Positions 1-8,753 of a stretch of DNA of 64,000 nucleotides are shown here, piece by piece. This stretch comes from Cecembia calidifontis (GTDB taxonomy: Bacteria > Bacteroidota > Bacteroidia > Cytophagales > Cyclobacteriaceae): the NCBI RefSeq assembly GCF_004216715.1, contig NZ_SGXG01000001.1, positions 3,580,501 through 3,644,500 of the forward strand, read 5' to 3'. The position numbers and the translations under genes were made by a program. Every line of letters starts with the position of its first letter. Position 1 is the first letter of the stretch. Under the pieces are notes generated by a model. The model saw only the letters and a list, made by a program, of their open reading frames with translations. It did not search any database and was not told where the DNA came from.

Positions 1-590
1 TTGACATCAATAATGTATTTGGGAATATGCTTCTTGGCATATTGGATCAAACCGGCAGCCGGATAAACCAACATGGAAGTGCCTATCACAGCAAAAATAT
101 CTGCCTCCATCGCCACATCAATGGCCGGTTCCATCATGGGCACCATCTCCCCAAACCATACAATGAACGGCCTCAACTGACTTCCTTTTTCGCATTTATC
201 CCCAATTTTGATTTCCCAACCTTCCATTTCATATACCAAGGAAGGATCCAGGGTGCTTTGGGACTTGAAGAGTTCCCCATGTAAATGGATGATTCTGGAA
301 GACCCTGCCTTTTCATGGAGGTTATCTACATTTTGGGTAACAATGGTCACATCGAAGTATTTCTCCAACCTTGCCAGTTCCAGGTGGGCTTCATTCGGTT
401 GGCAGGAAAGTGCCTGCTTTCTCCTTTGGTTGTAAAAATCCAAAACCAGCTCCCTGTTTTTTCTCCAGCCTTCAGGAGAAGCCACTTCCATGATATCATG
501 ACCTTCCCACAATCCTCCGGCATCACGGAAAGTACTTATGCCACTTTCAGCCGAAATCCCCGCCCCTGTTAGTACCACCAGTTTTTTCAT
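1..590 (-). CDS. cobB: Sirtuin (Sir2) NAD-dependent protein deacylase, 3' end beyond window
   Basis: The first 196 codons read on the minus strand from the ATG at 588-590; the C-terminus lies off the left edge. Visible Sir2 motifs are GAGIS near residues 9-13 (NAD binding), TQNVDNLH and HLHGEL with the catalytic histidine. A YNQR stretch (YxxR) matches the acyl-pocket signature of SIRT5/CobB-type sirtuins, which favour succinyl or malonyl lysine. The four zinc cysteines of classic sirtuins are absent in the visible part; only one Cys follows the HG motif. The enzyme would remove acyl groups from lysines while consuming NAD+. It lies directly downstream of topA on the same strand, separated by a terminator. 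Confidence 0.9.
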   Translation of the reverse strand, partial: MKKLVVLTGAGISAESGISTFRDAGGLWEGHDIMEVASPEGWRKNRELVLDFYNQRRKQALSCQPNEAHLELARLEKYFDVTIVTQNVDNLHEKAGSSRIIHLHGELFKSQSTLDPSLVYEMEGWEIKIGDKCEKGSQLRPFIVWFGEMVPMMEPAIDVAMEADIFAVIGTSMLVYPAAGLIQYAKKHIPKYIIDV

Positions 591-634
591 ACTTTTTTTG
601 TCTTAATCTAAAAGGAATAAAGACAAAATTCAAA

Positions 635-667
635 TAAAAAAGCGAACCGAACTGGTCCGCTTTTTTT
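635..667 (-). terminator. Rho-independent terminator of topA
   Basis: An 8-bp stem (AGCGAACC with GGTCCGCT, one G-T pair) has a 5-base loop. It is flanked by T-runs on both strands, so it can stop topA transcripts just past the topA stop codon. Confidence 0.75.
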
Positions 668-668
668 C

Positions 669-2990
669 CTAAGCTTTCTTTTTCACAAACTTACCTGTTT
701 TCTTTACATGTTGATTTTCAATAATTTCTATTGCTTCAGCATAAGTTAAACTTTCAGCTTCTTTGCCTTTTGGAATTTTGAAATTGTTCTTTCCAAACTT
801 GATATAAGGCCCCCATCTGCCATTGAGTATCTGGATTTCAGGATTTTCTTCAAAGGTTTTGATATGCTTTTTCTCATCTGCATCCCGTTTTTCTTCAATA
901 AGCTGAATAGCTTCTGCCTCGGTAATGGCCAATGGGTCTTGGCCCTTTTTCAACGAAACAAATTTATTATCGTGTCTGACATAAGGACCAAACTTTCCGA
1001 CTCCAACCACCATTTTTTTTCCTTCAAACTCACCGATTTCTCTGGGTAGTTTAAACAGTTCCAAAGCTTCTTCCAGGGTAATGTTTTCTATAAACTGCCC
1101 CTTTTTCATACTGGCAAACTGCTTATCTTCATCTTCCTGGTCTCCAATCTGAACAAGTGGCCCAAACCTGCCCAAGCGTGCAATTACTGGTTTACCGGTT
1201 TTTGGATCCTTTCCAAGTTCTCTTGAGCTGTTAATATCGGCACGGGCCACATTGGCAGTCTCTTCTACTCGTGTATGAAATTTTCCGTAGAAATTTTCAA
1301 TCATGTCCTGCCAATCCTGTTGACCATGGGCAATATCATCAAACTCTTTTTCCACCTTAGCAGTAAAAGAATAATCAATCACATTGGGAAAGTGTTCTAC
1401 CAGAAAATCATTCACTACCATAGCAATATTGGTAGGGAAAAGTTTATTTTTATCAGCGCCGGTAATTTCAGTTTTTTCACTTTTTGAAAAACCATCCTTT
1501 GAAATCTTCATTTCAAGGTATTTTCTTTCGGTGCCTTCTCTCGATTCTTTGACCACATAATCCCTCTTTTGTATCGTAGAAATGGTGGGAGCGTAAGTGG
1601 AAGGACGCCCGATACCCATTTCCTCCAGTTTCTTTACCAAAGAAGCTTCTGTGTATCTTGGAGCAGGGCGGGAGAAAGTTTCCCTTCCTTTCATTTCAAC
1701 AAGTTGAAGGATTTGACCTACTGAAAGCGGAGGGAGGAGTCCTTTGTTCCCATTTTCCTCATCATCCTGTTCATCATCAGTACTCTCCATGTAGACCTTC
1801 AGGAATCCTTCAAATTTTACCAATTCACCGCTAGCTACCAGTTTCTCTGCTGTGGTGGAAATGCCAATAGTAGCAACTGTCTTTTCCAATTTGGCATCGG
1901 CCATTTGGGATGCAATGGCTCTCTTCCAGATCAGCTCGTATAACCTTTGCTCATTTCGGTCCCCAGAAATCTCATGCTTTGAAAAATCCGTAGGCCTTAT
2001 GGCTTCGTGGGCTTCCTGAGCTCCTTCGGTTTTTGTGGTATATTTTCTGGGCTGATGAAAATCCGCTCCATAAGCAGCAAAAATTTCCGTTTTGGCTGCC
2101 TGCATGGCATCTTCGGAGAGGTTGACACTATCCGTCCTCATGTAAGTGATCTTTCCTGCTTCATAGAGCTTTTGGGCTACTGACATGGTCTGGGCTACTG
2201 AAAAATACAATTTACGGCTTGCTTCCTGCTGTAAGGTGGAAGTGGTAAAGGGGGGAGCAGGGGATTTTTTGCCGGGTTTGGTCTCAAGGTTTTCTATTTT
2301 GAACTGTGCCCCCAGGCATTTCTTTAAGAATTCCTCTGCTTCTTCTTTGGTTTCAAATTTTTTGGGAAGCTCTGCTAAAAGGGATTTGCCATCCACATCA
2401 AAAATTGCAGTAATCCGAAAAGAAGATTTCGATTTGAATTTTTCAATCTCTCTCTCTCTTTCTACTATCAAACGCACGGCTACAGACTGCACTCTTCCGG
2501 CAGAAAGGCCTGTTTTAATTTTCTTCCAAAGAATTGGAGACAGCTCAAATCCTACCAATCGGTCAAGAATCCTTCTTGCCTGTTGGGCATTGACCAAATC
2601 AATGTCGATTTTCCTTGGATTTTGGATGGCTTTGGTAATCGCATTTTTTGTGATTTCCCTAAATACAATCCTTTTGGTATTCTCATCTTTTAAATTGAGT
2701 ACTTCTTTCAGGTGCCAAGAAATGGCTTCCCCCTCACGGTCATCGTCACTTGCCAGGTAGATGGTTTCAGCGTCTTTTACTAAATTTTTCAACTGTTTGA
2801 TGACTTCTTTTTTATCAGGCGTCACCTCATAAGTGGGTTTGAATCGATTTTTTATATCTATGGCCTTATCACCTTTAGGAAGGTCCCGGACATGGCCATA
2901 GCTGGAAGCAACTTTAAAATCTTTTCCTAAATAACCTTCTATAGTTTTGGCCTTGGCAGGCGACTCCACGATCACTAAATTTTTTGACAT
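669..2990 (-). CDS. topA: DNA topoisomerase I (type IA)
   Basis: Relaxes negative supercoils through a single-strand break and a 5'-phosphotyrosine intermediate. The 773-aa protein starts with the TOPRIM domain (ESPAKAKT at 9-16, DDDREGE at 82-88). The topo IA core follows, with the catalytic tyrosine in YMRTDS (Tyr283) and the RPSTYAPT motif further on. No C-terminal zinc-finger cysteines are seen. Instead there are at least three repeats of the GRFGPxVQIG / GKFGPYVRH / GRWGPYIKFG type, common in Bacteroidota and chlamydial topoisomerases. The gene is monocistronic and divergent from the SixA-like gene. Confidence 0.97.
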   Translation of the reverse strand: MSKNLVIVESPAKAKTIEGYLGKDFKVASSYGHVRDLPKGDKAIDIKNRFKPTYEVTPDKKEVIKQLKNLVKDAETIYLASDDDREGEAISWHLKEVLNLKDENTKRIVFREITKNAITKAIQNPRKIDIDLVNAQQARRILDRLVGFELSPILWKKIKTGLSAGRVQSVAVRLIVEREREIEKFKSKSSFRITAIFDVDGKSLLAELPKKFETKEEAEEFLKKCLGAQFKIENLETKPGKKSPAPPFTTSTLQQEASRKLYFSVAQTMSVAQKLYEAGKITYMRTDSVNLSEDAMQAAKTEIFAAYGADFHQPRKYTTKTEGAQEAHEAIRPTDFSKHEISGDRNEQRLYELIWKRAIASQMADAKLEKTVATIGISTTAEKLVASGELVKFEGFLKVYMESTDDEQDDEENGNKGLLPPLSVGQILQLVEMKGRETFSRPAPRYTEASLVKKLEEMGIGRPSTYAPTISTIQKRDYVVKESREGTERKYLEMKISKDGFSKSEKTEITGADKNKLFPTNIAMVVNDFLVEHFPNVIDYSFTAKVEKEFDDIAHGQQDWQDMIENFYGKFHTRVEETANVARADINSSRELGKDPKTGKPVIARLGRFGPLVQIGDQEDEDKQFASMKKGQFIENITLEEALELFKLPREIGEFEGKKMVVGVGKFGPYVRHDNKFVSLKKGQDPLAITEAEAIQLIEEKRDADEKKHIKTFEENPEIQILNGRWGPYIKFGKNNFKIPKGKEAESLTYAEAIEIIENQHVKKTGKFVKKKA

Positions 2991-3137
2991 AAACGCTGAA
3001 ATTTAAAGAATGGCCAATAACACCACCCAAATAAAAGCCTAAAAATAGATGGCATAATATTCGTTTCCAAATTTAGTCGAATTTGATCTGATCTTTGGAT
3101 TGATAATTTGTAAGTTTACTTCTCCTTAAAAAAGATT

Positions 3138-3623
3138 ATGGCGAACTCCAAAAAAGTACTCTATCTACTCCGACATGGGGAGGCCGAACCTGGTTTTGGT
3201 CAAATAGGTGATTACGAACGGCCCCTTACAGATAAAGGAAAAAAACAAATCAATAGACTGGCAGTTGAACTTTTCAAAAGTGGGGTCGAATTGGACCTGA
3301 TGGTAAGCAGCAGTTCCAAAAGGACAATGGAAACTGCCAGGATTCTTTCTTCTATCCTGACATGTAAAAAATCTGACAGTTTCCCTGATTTATATGAGGC
3401 CGACCCCAAAACTATTCTTCGTGTGATCAATCAAACAGATGCAAGTATTCAAAACTTGTTGATCGTTGGACATAATCCCGGAATATCTGCTTTGGCAACC
3501 TTTTTGAGCGGGGAAACGTACCTCATTATGAAACCTGGCATGTTGGCCAAACTGGAAATTTATATGGAAGACTGGGCTTCTGTAGGACAAAACACAGCTG
3601 GCTTGATTGAAATCATACAGTGA
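3138..3623 (+). CDS. SixA-like histidine phosphatase
   Basis: This 161-aa protein of the histidine phosphatase (phosphoglycerate mutase-like) superfamily carries the RHGEAEPG motif at residues 12-19, whose His forms the phospho-enzyme. A second His lies in IVGHNPG (about residue 115). Size and motif spacing fit SixA, which dephosphorylates phosphohistidine on signalling or PTS proteins; the actual substrate cannot be read from sequence. The ATG at 3138 gives the expected N-terminus, with the RHG motif right after the first beta strand. It is divergent from topA with a 147-bp shared upstream region. Confidence 0.85.
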   Translation: MANSKKVLYLLRHGEAEPGFGQIGDYERPLTDKGKKQINRLAVELFKSGVELDLMVSSSSKRTMETARILSSILTCKKSDSFPDLYEADPKTILRVINQTDASIQNLLIVGHNPGISALATFLSGETYLIMKPGMLAKLEIYMEDWASVGQNTAGLIEIIQ

Positions 3624-3817
3624 AAGGCTTCTTGGAAAGGTCTTCTGCTTAGCGTTTCCTCTTTTGATTCGCTTGGCCAATTGTTTTTAACCCTATGATA
3701 AAATCAATAAATTTACAGCCAATATTTTCTTAAAGGCCACAAAACAATCTACAAAAAGTTTGTAAGGTAAACCTAACCAAGTGCATGAAAACATTTCTTC
3801 AAGAAGTGTTTACTTGT

Positions 3818-3835
3818 TTAAAGGATAACCTTTAA
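3818..3835. repeat. Short inverted repeat upstream of the ureohydrolase gene
   Basis: TTAAAGG and CCTTTAA are perfect 7-bp inverted repeats around a 4-base spacer, ending 17 bp before the start codon of the agmatinase-family gene. It could be an operator or a small mRNA hairpin. There is no further support, and the rest of the 229-bp gap (3624-3852) shows nothing else clear. Confidence 0.3.
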
Positions 3836-3852
3836 CCTTTTAAAACCTCAAT

Positions 3853-4920
3853 ATGACTTTAAAGCACAGAATTATCGAATCATTTAACCCCAATGGGGTA
3901 AGTTCTCACGAAGGTATTTTTGGATTGCCTTTTGATGAAGAAACAGCAGACCTAATCCTTATTCCTGTTCCTTGGGAGGTTACGGTTTCTTATTCTCCTG
4001 GGACTGCTGAAGGACCTGAGGCAATTTTGAATGCTTCCTATCAGGTAGACCTCTTTCAGGATGACATACATGATGCCTGGAAGATGGGGATCTATATGCT
4101 TCCCATTCCGGAAGATATAGCCACCTTAAGCAGTAATTACAGGATATTATCCAGAAATTACATCGAGTGGTTAGAAGCGGGTTCACCGGATGAAGAACAA
4201 GAGCGTTTTGCTGCAGTTCCGGATATCATCAATAAGGCAAGTGCTGAAATGAATGAATGGGTCTATAACCAGGCAAAAAAGTTTCGTGAAAAGGGAAAAT
4301 TGGTCGCTTTGGTAGGAGGGGACCACAGTACTCCTCTGGGTTTCATCAAAGCGCTCAGTGAGGAATACAACAGCTTTGGAATCCTCCAGATAGATGCCCA
4401 TGCCGACCTCCGCAAGTCCTATGAGAATTTTGAGTTTTCTCATGCTTCCATTAGCTACAATGCGCTAAAATTACCGCAAATAAGCAAGCTGGTTCAGGTT
4501 GGAATCCGGGATTATTGTCAGGAAGAAGCCATCATGGCGAAGGAAAACAACAGGATTTATACTTTTTATGATAAGGACATCAAAGAGGAAATGTATGAAG
4601 GCAAGGCCTGGAAAATCATCTGTGATGATATCGTGGAACAATTGCCACAGGACGTTTATATTACTATAGACATTGACGGACTGGATCCTAAATTGTGCCC
4701 ACATACCGGAACCCCTGTAGCGGGAGGATTTGAGATGGAACAGGTGCTTTACCTGATGAAACAGGTGGTCAAAGCTGGCAAAAAAATCATTGGTTTTGAC
4801 CTGGTAGAAGTAGCTCCGGGACCAGAAGGTAATGAATGGGATGGAAACGTGGGAGCAAGGGTTCTTTACAGAATGGCCAATCTATTTGGCGCTTCCCAAG
4901 GAAAACTTAACTTAAAATAA
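3853..4920 (+). CDS. Ureohydrolase-family protein (agmatinase/formimidoylglutamase/arginase fold)
   Basis: A 355-aa member of the manganese ureohydrolase superfamily. The metal-binding motifs are all present: GGDHS, DAHADLR and DIDGLDP. The enzyme would hydrolyse a guanidino compound to urea plus amine (agmatine to putrescine, or a related substrate). Family members this long with an N-terminal extension are common in Bacteroidota, and their exact substrate is often unassigned; formimidoylglutamate is an alternative. It stands alone and convergent to the M56 gene, with a shared terminator between them. Confidence 0.82.
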   Translation: MTLKHRIIESFNPNGVSSHEGIFGLPFDEETADLILIPVPWEVTVSYSPGTAEGPEAILNASYQVDLFQDDIHDAWKMGIYMLPIPEDIATLSSNYRILSRNYIEWLEAGSPDEEQERFAAVPDIINKASAEMNEWVYNQAKKFREKGKLVALVGGDHSTPLGFIKALSEEYNSFGILQIDAHADLRKSYENFEFSHASISYNALKLPQISKLVQVGIRDYCQEEAIMAKENNRIYTFYDKDIKEEMYEGKAWKIICDDIVEQLPQDVYITIDIDGLDPKLCPHTGTPVAGGFEMEQVLYLMKQVVKAGKKIIGFDLVEVAPGPEGNEWDGNVGARVLYRMANLFGASQGKLNLK

Positions 4921-4924
4921 AAAA

Positions 4925-4990
4925 TAGAGGCTGTCTGAACTATTTGGTCTTATTCAATCCTTCCAAAATTAGACAGCCTCAAATTTTATT
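4925..4990. terminator. Bidirectional terminator between convergent genes
   Basis: A perfect 10-bp inverted repeat (GAGGCTGTCT at 4927-4936, AGACAGCCTC at 4971-4980) is flanked by A/T-rich tracts on both sides. The loop is long (34 bases). It sits exactly between the ureohydrolase gene and the converging M56 gene. Confidence 0.7.
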
Positions 4991-7268
4991 TTTTTGTATT
5001 GATCAGGATTGCTCCATTCGCTGCTTTTTTGTGGTGATTTGGAAACATTTCCAAAGCACTTTCTCCTCTTACGATTTCCATGCTTTTAATTTGATTGGGT
5101 TTTATATCCTTTTCAGGATTGAAGTCAGGTAATGCCACCCCATCAATCACAAAAAGCACATCATTAGGGGATTGCTTCTTAAATTTCACACCATGTTCCG
5201 TATTTACTGTCCAATTCGCAACAGCACCTTTAAGGTTTGGTCTTGAGTCTTCAGAATTGTACCCATATTTGGCATCCATGGAAGAATTTGAATTTTTAGA
5301 AGTTAGAGCTATTCCTGATAGCTGGGTTGTAGCCTCATTTTCGGGAAGCTTGAACCTTACAGGCAGGCGCATCCTTACATTCACTGCTTGGCCTTTTTGG
5401 TAGCCAGGTAACCAGTCAGGACTTTCGCTGACCACCCTCAAGGCTTCCTGATCTAATCCAAAACCCACACCTCTCAAGATTTCCGGATTTTCAACTTTCC
5501 CATCCTTATTGATAACAAAAACAAGGTAAACAGTTCCCTCAATGCCATTCAGGCGGGCAGATTCCGGGTAGGAGAGGTTTGACCTTAGGTAATTGTTCCA
5601 TGCTTCAAAACCTCCTCTGAATTCAGGGGAATTTTCCACCACATCAAATACCTCCTGGTCATCATAAAATTTGGGTTGAAGCTGATTTCTTTGGGTTGAA
5701 GAGCGGAAAAACTCATGGGCTTCAGTTTGGGCCACTGGCTTATCAGGATAAAAGGCAAAAGAAATGGAATTGACCATGGAAACTGGTTTGCCGTTTTTCT
5801 TGGCGGGCAACCAGGTATCGCTGATCTTTTCAAATGCTTCAAGAACTTTTTCATCCATACCTCCTCCAAAACTGGTTTTGATGACAGGTTGTGAAATTTC
5901 ACCCGTTTCTTTAATTATAAATTCTACCTCAAGAATCCCTCCGAGACCAAGTTCAAGTTCTTTTTGAGGACTTTCAATCCCATTGAGTAAATTACCATAC
6001 CATCCCTCCATTCCTTCCTTGGGCCTGGCGGGTTCATCTACCTGATAGCGCTTCAGCGTGTTGTCATATTGTTTAAAATGAACGGAGGTATTCCTGAGTG
6101 ACTTGATCAATCCCCTGACTTTTATATAGTCTTCATCCGAAGAAATATTGGAAAATTCATACTGAAGTTCCCCGATTTGGGCTTTCAGTTGACCGTTTTC
6201 AAGTTTACCGATCAATTCATAGTGAACCGGGTTTGGAATCCTTTTCACCTTTATATTTACATCCAGGGAATCCTGTGAGGATTTCAATTGGCTTTGTATT
6301 GCCTCAATATTATCAGTGACATGGCTTACCATTAATCCTAAGCCAGTTTCTGTTTTCATGGATACCAATCCAATCATTAACAGTGACATGGGCAGAACCA
6401 TCAGGATTTTCAACCAATTGACTTTTGATGTCTTTTTCATCATTAATAAACGTTTAAGGGTTGTTGATCTTACGAAATAATTACCGATAGGAAGATCTAT
6501 TCCCTTAAATGCCACCTTGACAATCAATTTTGGATAAATTTCTTTATTGGAAATTTTAGCCAGTACTTCATCATCTGCAAGGTATTCATGTACATCCACC
6601 AGAGCAGATCGCATCAGGTAAATGCCCGGATTGAACCAAAAAACGGTGCAAAGAACCTGATAATAAAAGAGATCATAAGAGTGCCCTTGCCGAATGTGCT
6701 CAATTTCATGTTTAAGAATCTGTTCCCTTTCCTCTTTTTTCAGATTTTGGGTGTCATCCCAAAACAATTTGTTGAAATGGGAAAAGAAAGGTGCTAATCC
6801 AAATGTTGGAATCAGAAAATAATTGTTTTTCAGGTTATAAGTGGTCTGGTACCATCCCTTTTCTTTGAGGAGACGAAGCTGCAAAAACATCCAGAACAGC
6901 TTAAAAATCAGTAGAAAAAGTATAAAAAGATAAAAAAACAAAGCATAATCCAACATTCCCCAAATTACAGGTAGCTTGGTGCTTTGAACTGTCACTTCGG
7001 GAAGGCCGAAAGTGGCAACAATGTTATCGGACGCTTCCTGAAGAAAAAGCGCCCGATAAAATTGTGTTTGCTCTAAGGATATATCTGGTTTTGCAAAACT
7101 GACTGGAATACTTACCAAGGGTAAGGTCAATGCCAGTAAAGGGCTTATCAGAAGATAAATCCGGGTGACCTTCAGCGCTTTTTCATTTCTAAGGAACAGC
7201 CAATAGATCCCAAAGAAAACCAACATGCAGAAAGTGCTCTGCCAGATATAGTCCAAAAAAACAGCCAT
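4986..7268 (-). CDS. M56-family membrane metallopeptidase with two TonB C-terminal domains (BlaR1-like)
   Basis: 760 aa. The N-terminus has four or so membrane helices (residues about 1-25, 35-57, 103-128, 283-305). The cytosolic zincin motif HEIEH is at 187-191, as in BlaR1/MecR1. The periplasmic part contains two TonB_C-like domains, each with the I/LEVEFxI..GxI...I core pattern (roughly 440-500 and 570-640). A tail with VLFVIDGVALP and the pattern SMEIVRGESA resembles the plug domain of TonB-dependent receptors. It lies 3 bp after the blaI-like repressor, so the two form a sensor/protease-repressor pair: the membrane peptidase senses an envelope signal and leads to repressor cleavage. No beta-lactamase is adjacent, so the signal is unknown. 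Confidence 0.88.
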   Translation of the reverse strand: MAVFLDYIWQSTFCMLVFFGIYWLFLRNEKALKVTRIYLLISPLLALTLPLVSIPVSFAKPDISLEQTQFYRALFLQEASDNIVATFGLPEVTVQSTKLPVIWGMLDYALFFYLFILFLLIFKLFWMFLQLRLLKEKGWYQTTYNLKNNYFLIPTFGLAPFFSHFNKLFWDDTQNLKKEEREQILKHEIEHIRQGHSYDLFYYQVLCTVFWFNPGIYLMRSALVDVHEYLADDEVLAKISNKEIYPKLIVKVAFKGIDLPIGNYFVRSTTLKRLLMMKKTSKVNWLKILMVLPMSLLMIGLVSMKTETGLGLMVSHVTDNIEAIQSQLKSSQDSLDVNIKVKRIPNPVHYELIGKLENGQLKAQIGELQYEFSNISSDEDYIKVRGLIKSLRNTSVHFKQYDNTLKRYQVDEPARPKEGMEGWYGNLLNGIESPQKELELGLGGILEVEFIIKETGEISQPVIKTSFGGGMDEKVLEAFEKISDTWLPAKKNGKPVSMVNSISFAFYPDKPVAQTEAHEFFRSSTQRNQLQPKFYDDQEVFDVVENSPEFRGGFEAWNNYLRSNLSYPESARLNGIEGTVYLVFVINKDGKVENPEILRGVGFGLDQEALRVVSESPDWLPGYQKGQAVNVRMRLPVRFKLPENEATTQLSGIALTSKNSNSSMDAKYGYNSEDSRPNLKGAVANWTVNTEHGVKFKKQSPNDVLFVIDGVALPDFNPEKDIKPNQIKSMEIVRGESALEMFPNHHKKAANGAILINTKK

Positions 7269-7271
7269 GGG

Positions 7272-7637
7272 CTATTTTTTTACTTCCTCCTTCACTTCAC
7301 TCAAAATCTTTTCAATTTCTTTCACATCAAGATTCTTATCTTTTGCAAAGAAAGAAGCCAATTTCGAGAATGAATTGCTGAAATAGCCGGAAAGTAGGTT
7401 TTTAATCGAGAAACTTCTGTATTCGTCTTTAGACACAATTGGGAAGTACTCGTGTGATTTGCCATAGGCCTTATGACTTACAAAGCCTTTTCTTTCCAGG
7501 ATACGGACGATAGTGGAAACTGTGTTGTAAGCCGGCTTTGGCTCTGACATTTTTTCAAGGATATCTTTGACGAAACCTTTCTCGATATCCCATAGGATTT
7601 GCATGATTTGCTCTTCTGCTCTGGTTAATTCTCTCAT
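7272..7637 (-). CDS. BlaI/MecI/CopY-family transcriptional repressor
   Basis: 121 aa from the ATG at 7635-7637, which begins MRELTRAEEQIMQ, the standard BlaI N-terminus. The reading frame stays open to a TTG at 7667, but that would add residues foreign to the family. The winged helix-turn-helix covers about residues 5-75 (YNTVSTIVRILERKGF is the recognition region). The C-terminal half is the dimerisation and cleavage part. It would repress its own operon with the M56 peptidase until that peptidase inactivates it. Confidence 0.9.
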   Translation of the reverse strand: MRELTRAEEQIMQILWDIEKGFVKDILEKMSEPKPAYNTVSTIVRILERKGFVSHKAYGKSHEYFPIVSKDEYRSFSIKNLLSGYFSNSFSKLASFFAKDKNLDVKEIEKILSEVKEEVKK

Positions 7638-7684
7638 AATAGTGTTTAAGTTTAAATTCGTTTCCAACTTATCAATTTAGTTTG

Positions 7685-7707
7685 TTATTTCCAAAAAATT
7701 GGAATAA
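7685..7707. promoter_or_regulatory. Inverted repeat in the blaI leader, candidate BlaI operator
   Basis: TTATTTCCAA and TTGGAATAA are nearly perfect inverted repeats around AAAA. They lie about 50 bp upstream of the blaI-like ATG and downstream of the candidate -7 box, the position expected for autorepression. The sequence does not match the classical TACA/TGTA BlaI site, so this is inference. Confidence 0.4.
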
Positions 7708-7726
7708 ATCTTTCTATCGGTAACAA

Positions 7727-7734
7727 CAAATTTA
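7727..7734 (-). promoter_or_regulatory. -7 element of the blaI-M56 operon promoter
   Basis: On the minus strand this reads TAAATTTG, a full match to the Bacteroidota -7 consensus TAnnTTTG. The nearest TTTG upstream is 23 bp away instead of 19, so the -33 box is weak. The leader would be about 80 nt. Confidence 0.45.
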
Positions 7735-7800
7735 ATACTATTTTTTTAGGCATAAAACAAACGTTTAATTTTATTTTACTTTCTTACGTGAAAGTGCAAT

Positions 7801-7827
7801 AAAAAAGCCTGCATTCAGCAGGCTTAA
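7801..7827 (-). terminator. Terminator of the desaturase gene
   Basis: AAGCCTGC and GCAGGCTT form a perfect 8-bp stem with a 5-base loop. On the minus strand it is followed by a run of T, shortly after the desaturase stop codon. Confidence 0.85.
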
Positions 7828-7846
7828 ATCTAAAATCTGACTTTGA

Positions 7847-8596
7847 TCAACTGGTCCTTAGCTTAATTATTCCTGTTGCATGAAGTAATTTAACAATCGG
7901 ATAGGTAGGGTCAAATTCGTACCATTTCACAGCAAAATTTGGCCTGTTGGGCAATTTGTGATGGTTATTTTGGAAAAGTTCACCCAACATTAACACATCC
8001 AATAACAGGCTGTTTTTGGATTTGTCATTATTGTCAAAATTGGCATACCCATATTTATGACCGCTCCAGTTTACTATGGCTCCATGAACGGGCCCCATCA
8101 AAAAATGTATAGGCAAAAGGAAATACATCCACCAATGTGTCCCGGGTAATTCAAATACAGAAATACTCAAAACATAAACCAGTACATAAAAAACACCCCA
8201 ACCAAACCTGGCCGCCATGGAATCGGCAAAAAGATCAAACTTGCCCCAATCCGGAACATCCTTTGAAAATCTCTCTTCAGGTTTCAGTTTGAAAGTAAAA
8301 TAATCATTGTAGATATTTTTTGTTTTCCACATCATGGTGAAGAGGTTTTCGGTATGATGTGGGCTGTGGGGATCTTTGGGAGTATCACTGTAGGCGTGGT
8401 GCATTCTGTGAAGAATGGCATAAGCCCTTGGAGAAAGATAAGAACTGCCCTGACAGATCCAGGTGAAGATATAAAAGAACCTTTCCCAAAATTTTGTCAT
8501 AGAAAACATTTGGTGTGCTGCATACCTGTGTAGGAAGAAACTCTGGCAAAACAAGGAGAAATACCAATGTAGCAGGAAGAATACAATTAGAATCAC
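7847..8596 (-). CDS. Membrane fatty acid desaturase (acyl-CoA delta-9 type)
   Basis: 249 aa. It has the three histidine boxes of the type 1 desaturase family: HRYAAH (23-28), HRMHH (63-67) and NNHHK near residue 210. Hydrophobic segments between them would span the membrane. The di-iron enzyme introduces a double bond into saturated acyl chains, adjusting membrane fluidity. The start is a GTG at 8594-8596; no ATG lies upstream in frame, and the next ATG (residue 30) would remove the first His box. A TATCTTTG -7 box 31 bp upstream supports this start. Confidence 0.88.
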   Translation of the reverse strand: MILIVFFLLHWYFSLFCQSFFLHRYAAHQMFSMTKFWERFFYIFTWICQGSSYLSPRAYAILHRMHHAYSDTPKDPHSPHHTENLFTMMWKTKNIYNDYFTFKLKPEERFSKDVPDWGKFDLFADSMAARFGWGVFYVLVYVLSISVFELPGTHWWMYFLLPIHFLMGPVHGAIVNWSGHKYGYANFDNNDKSKNSLLLDVLMLGELFQNNHHKLPNRPNFAVKWYEFDPTYPIVKLLHATGIIKLRTS

Positions 8597-8626
8597 TTGA
8601 TAGATATTTTAATAATGAAAACGAAG

Positions 8627-8634
8627 CAAAGATA
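8627..8634 (-). promoter_or_regulatory. -7 element of the desaturase promoter
   Basis: Reads TATCTTTG on the minus strand, a full TAnnTTTG match. It predicts a leader of about 25 nt before the GTG start. No TTTG is found at the ideal -33 distance. Confidence 0.45.
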
Positions 8635-8709
8635 AGTGTCAGGCTTGAATATTTGAACCAAACTTTTGAAATATATATGCAAAAAGTCCCTTTATCGGAT
8701 AATACCTTA

Positions 8710-8717
8710 TATATTTG
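8710..8717 (+). promoter_or_regulatory. -7 element upstream of the holin-like gene
   Basis: TATATTTG matches TAnnTTTG and lies 36 bp before the ATG at 8754. No good -33 TTTG is present at 19 bp. Confidence 0.4.
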
Positions 8718-8753
8718 GATAGAGCATTAAAAATTTTAGGTAATAAAGCATAA

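Noticed and set aside
2185..2760. 191-codon plus-strand frame inside topA
   Set aside because: Antisense shadow of the topA coding frame; Ser/Leu-rich composition and no own promoter or family.
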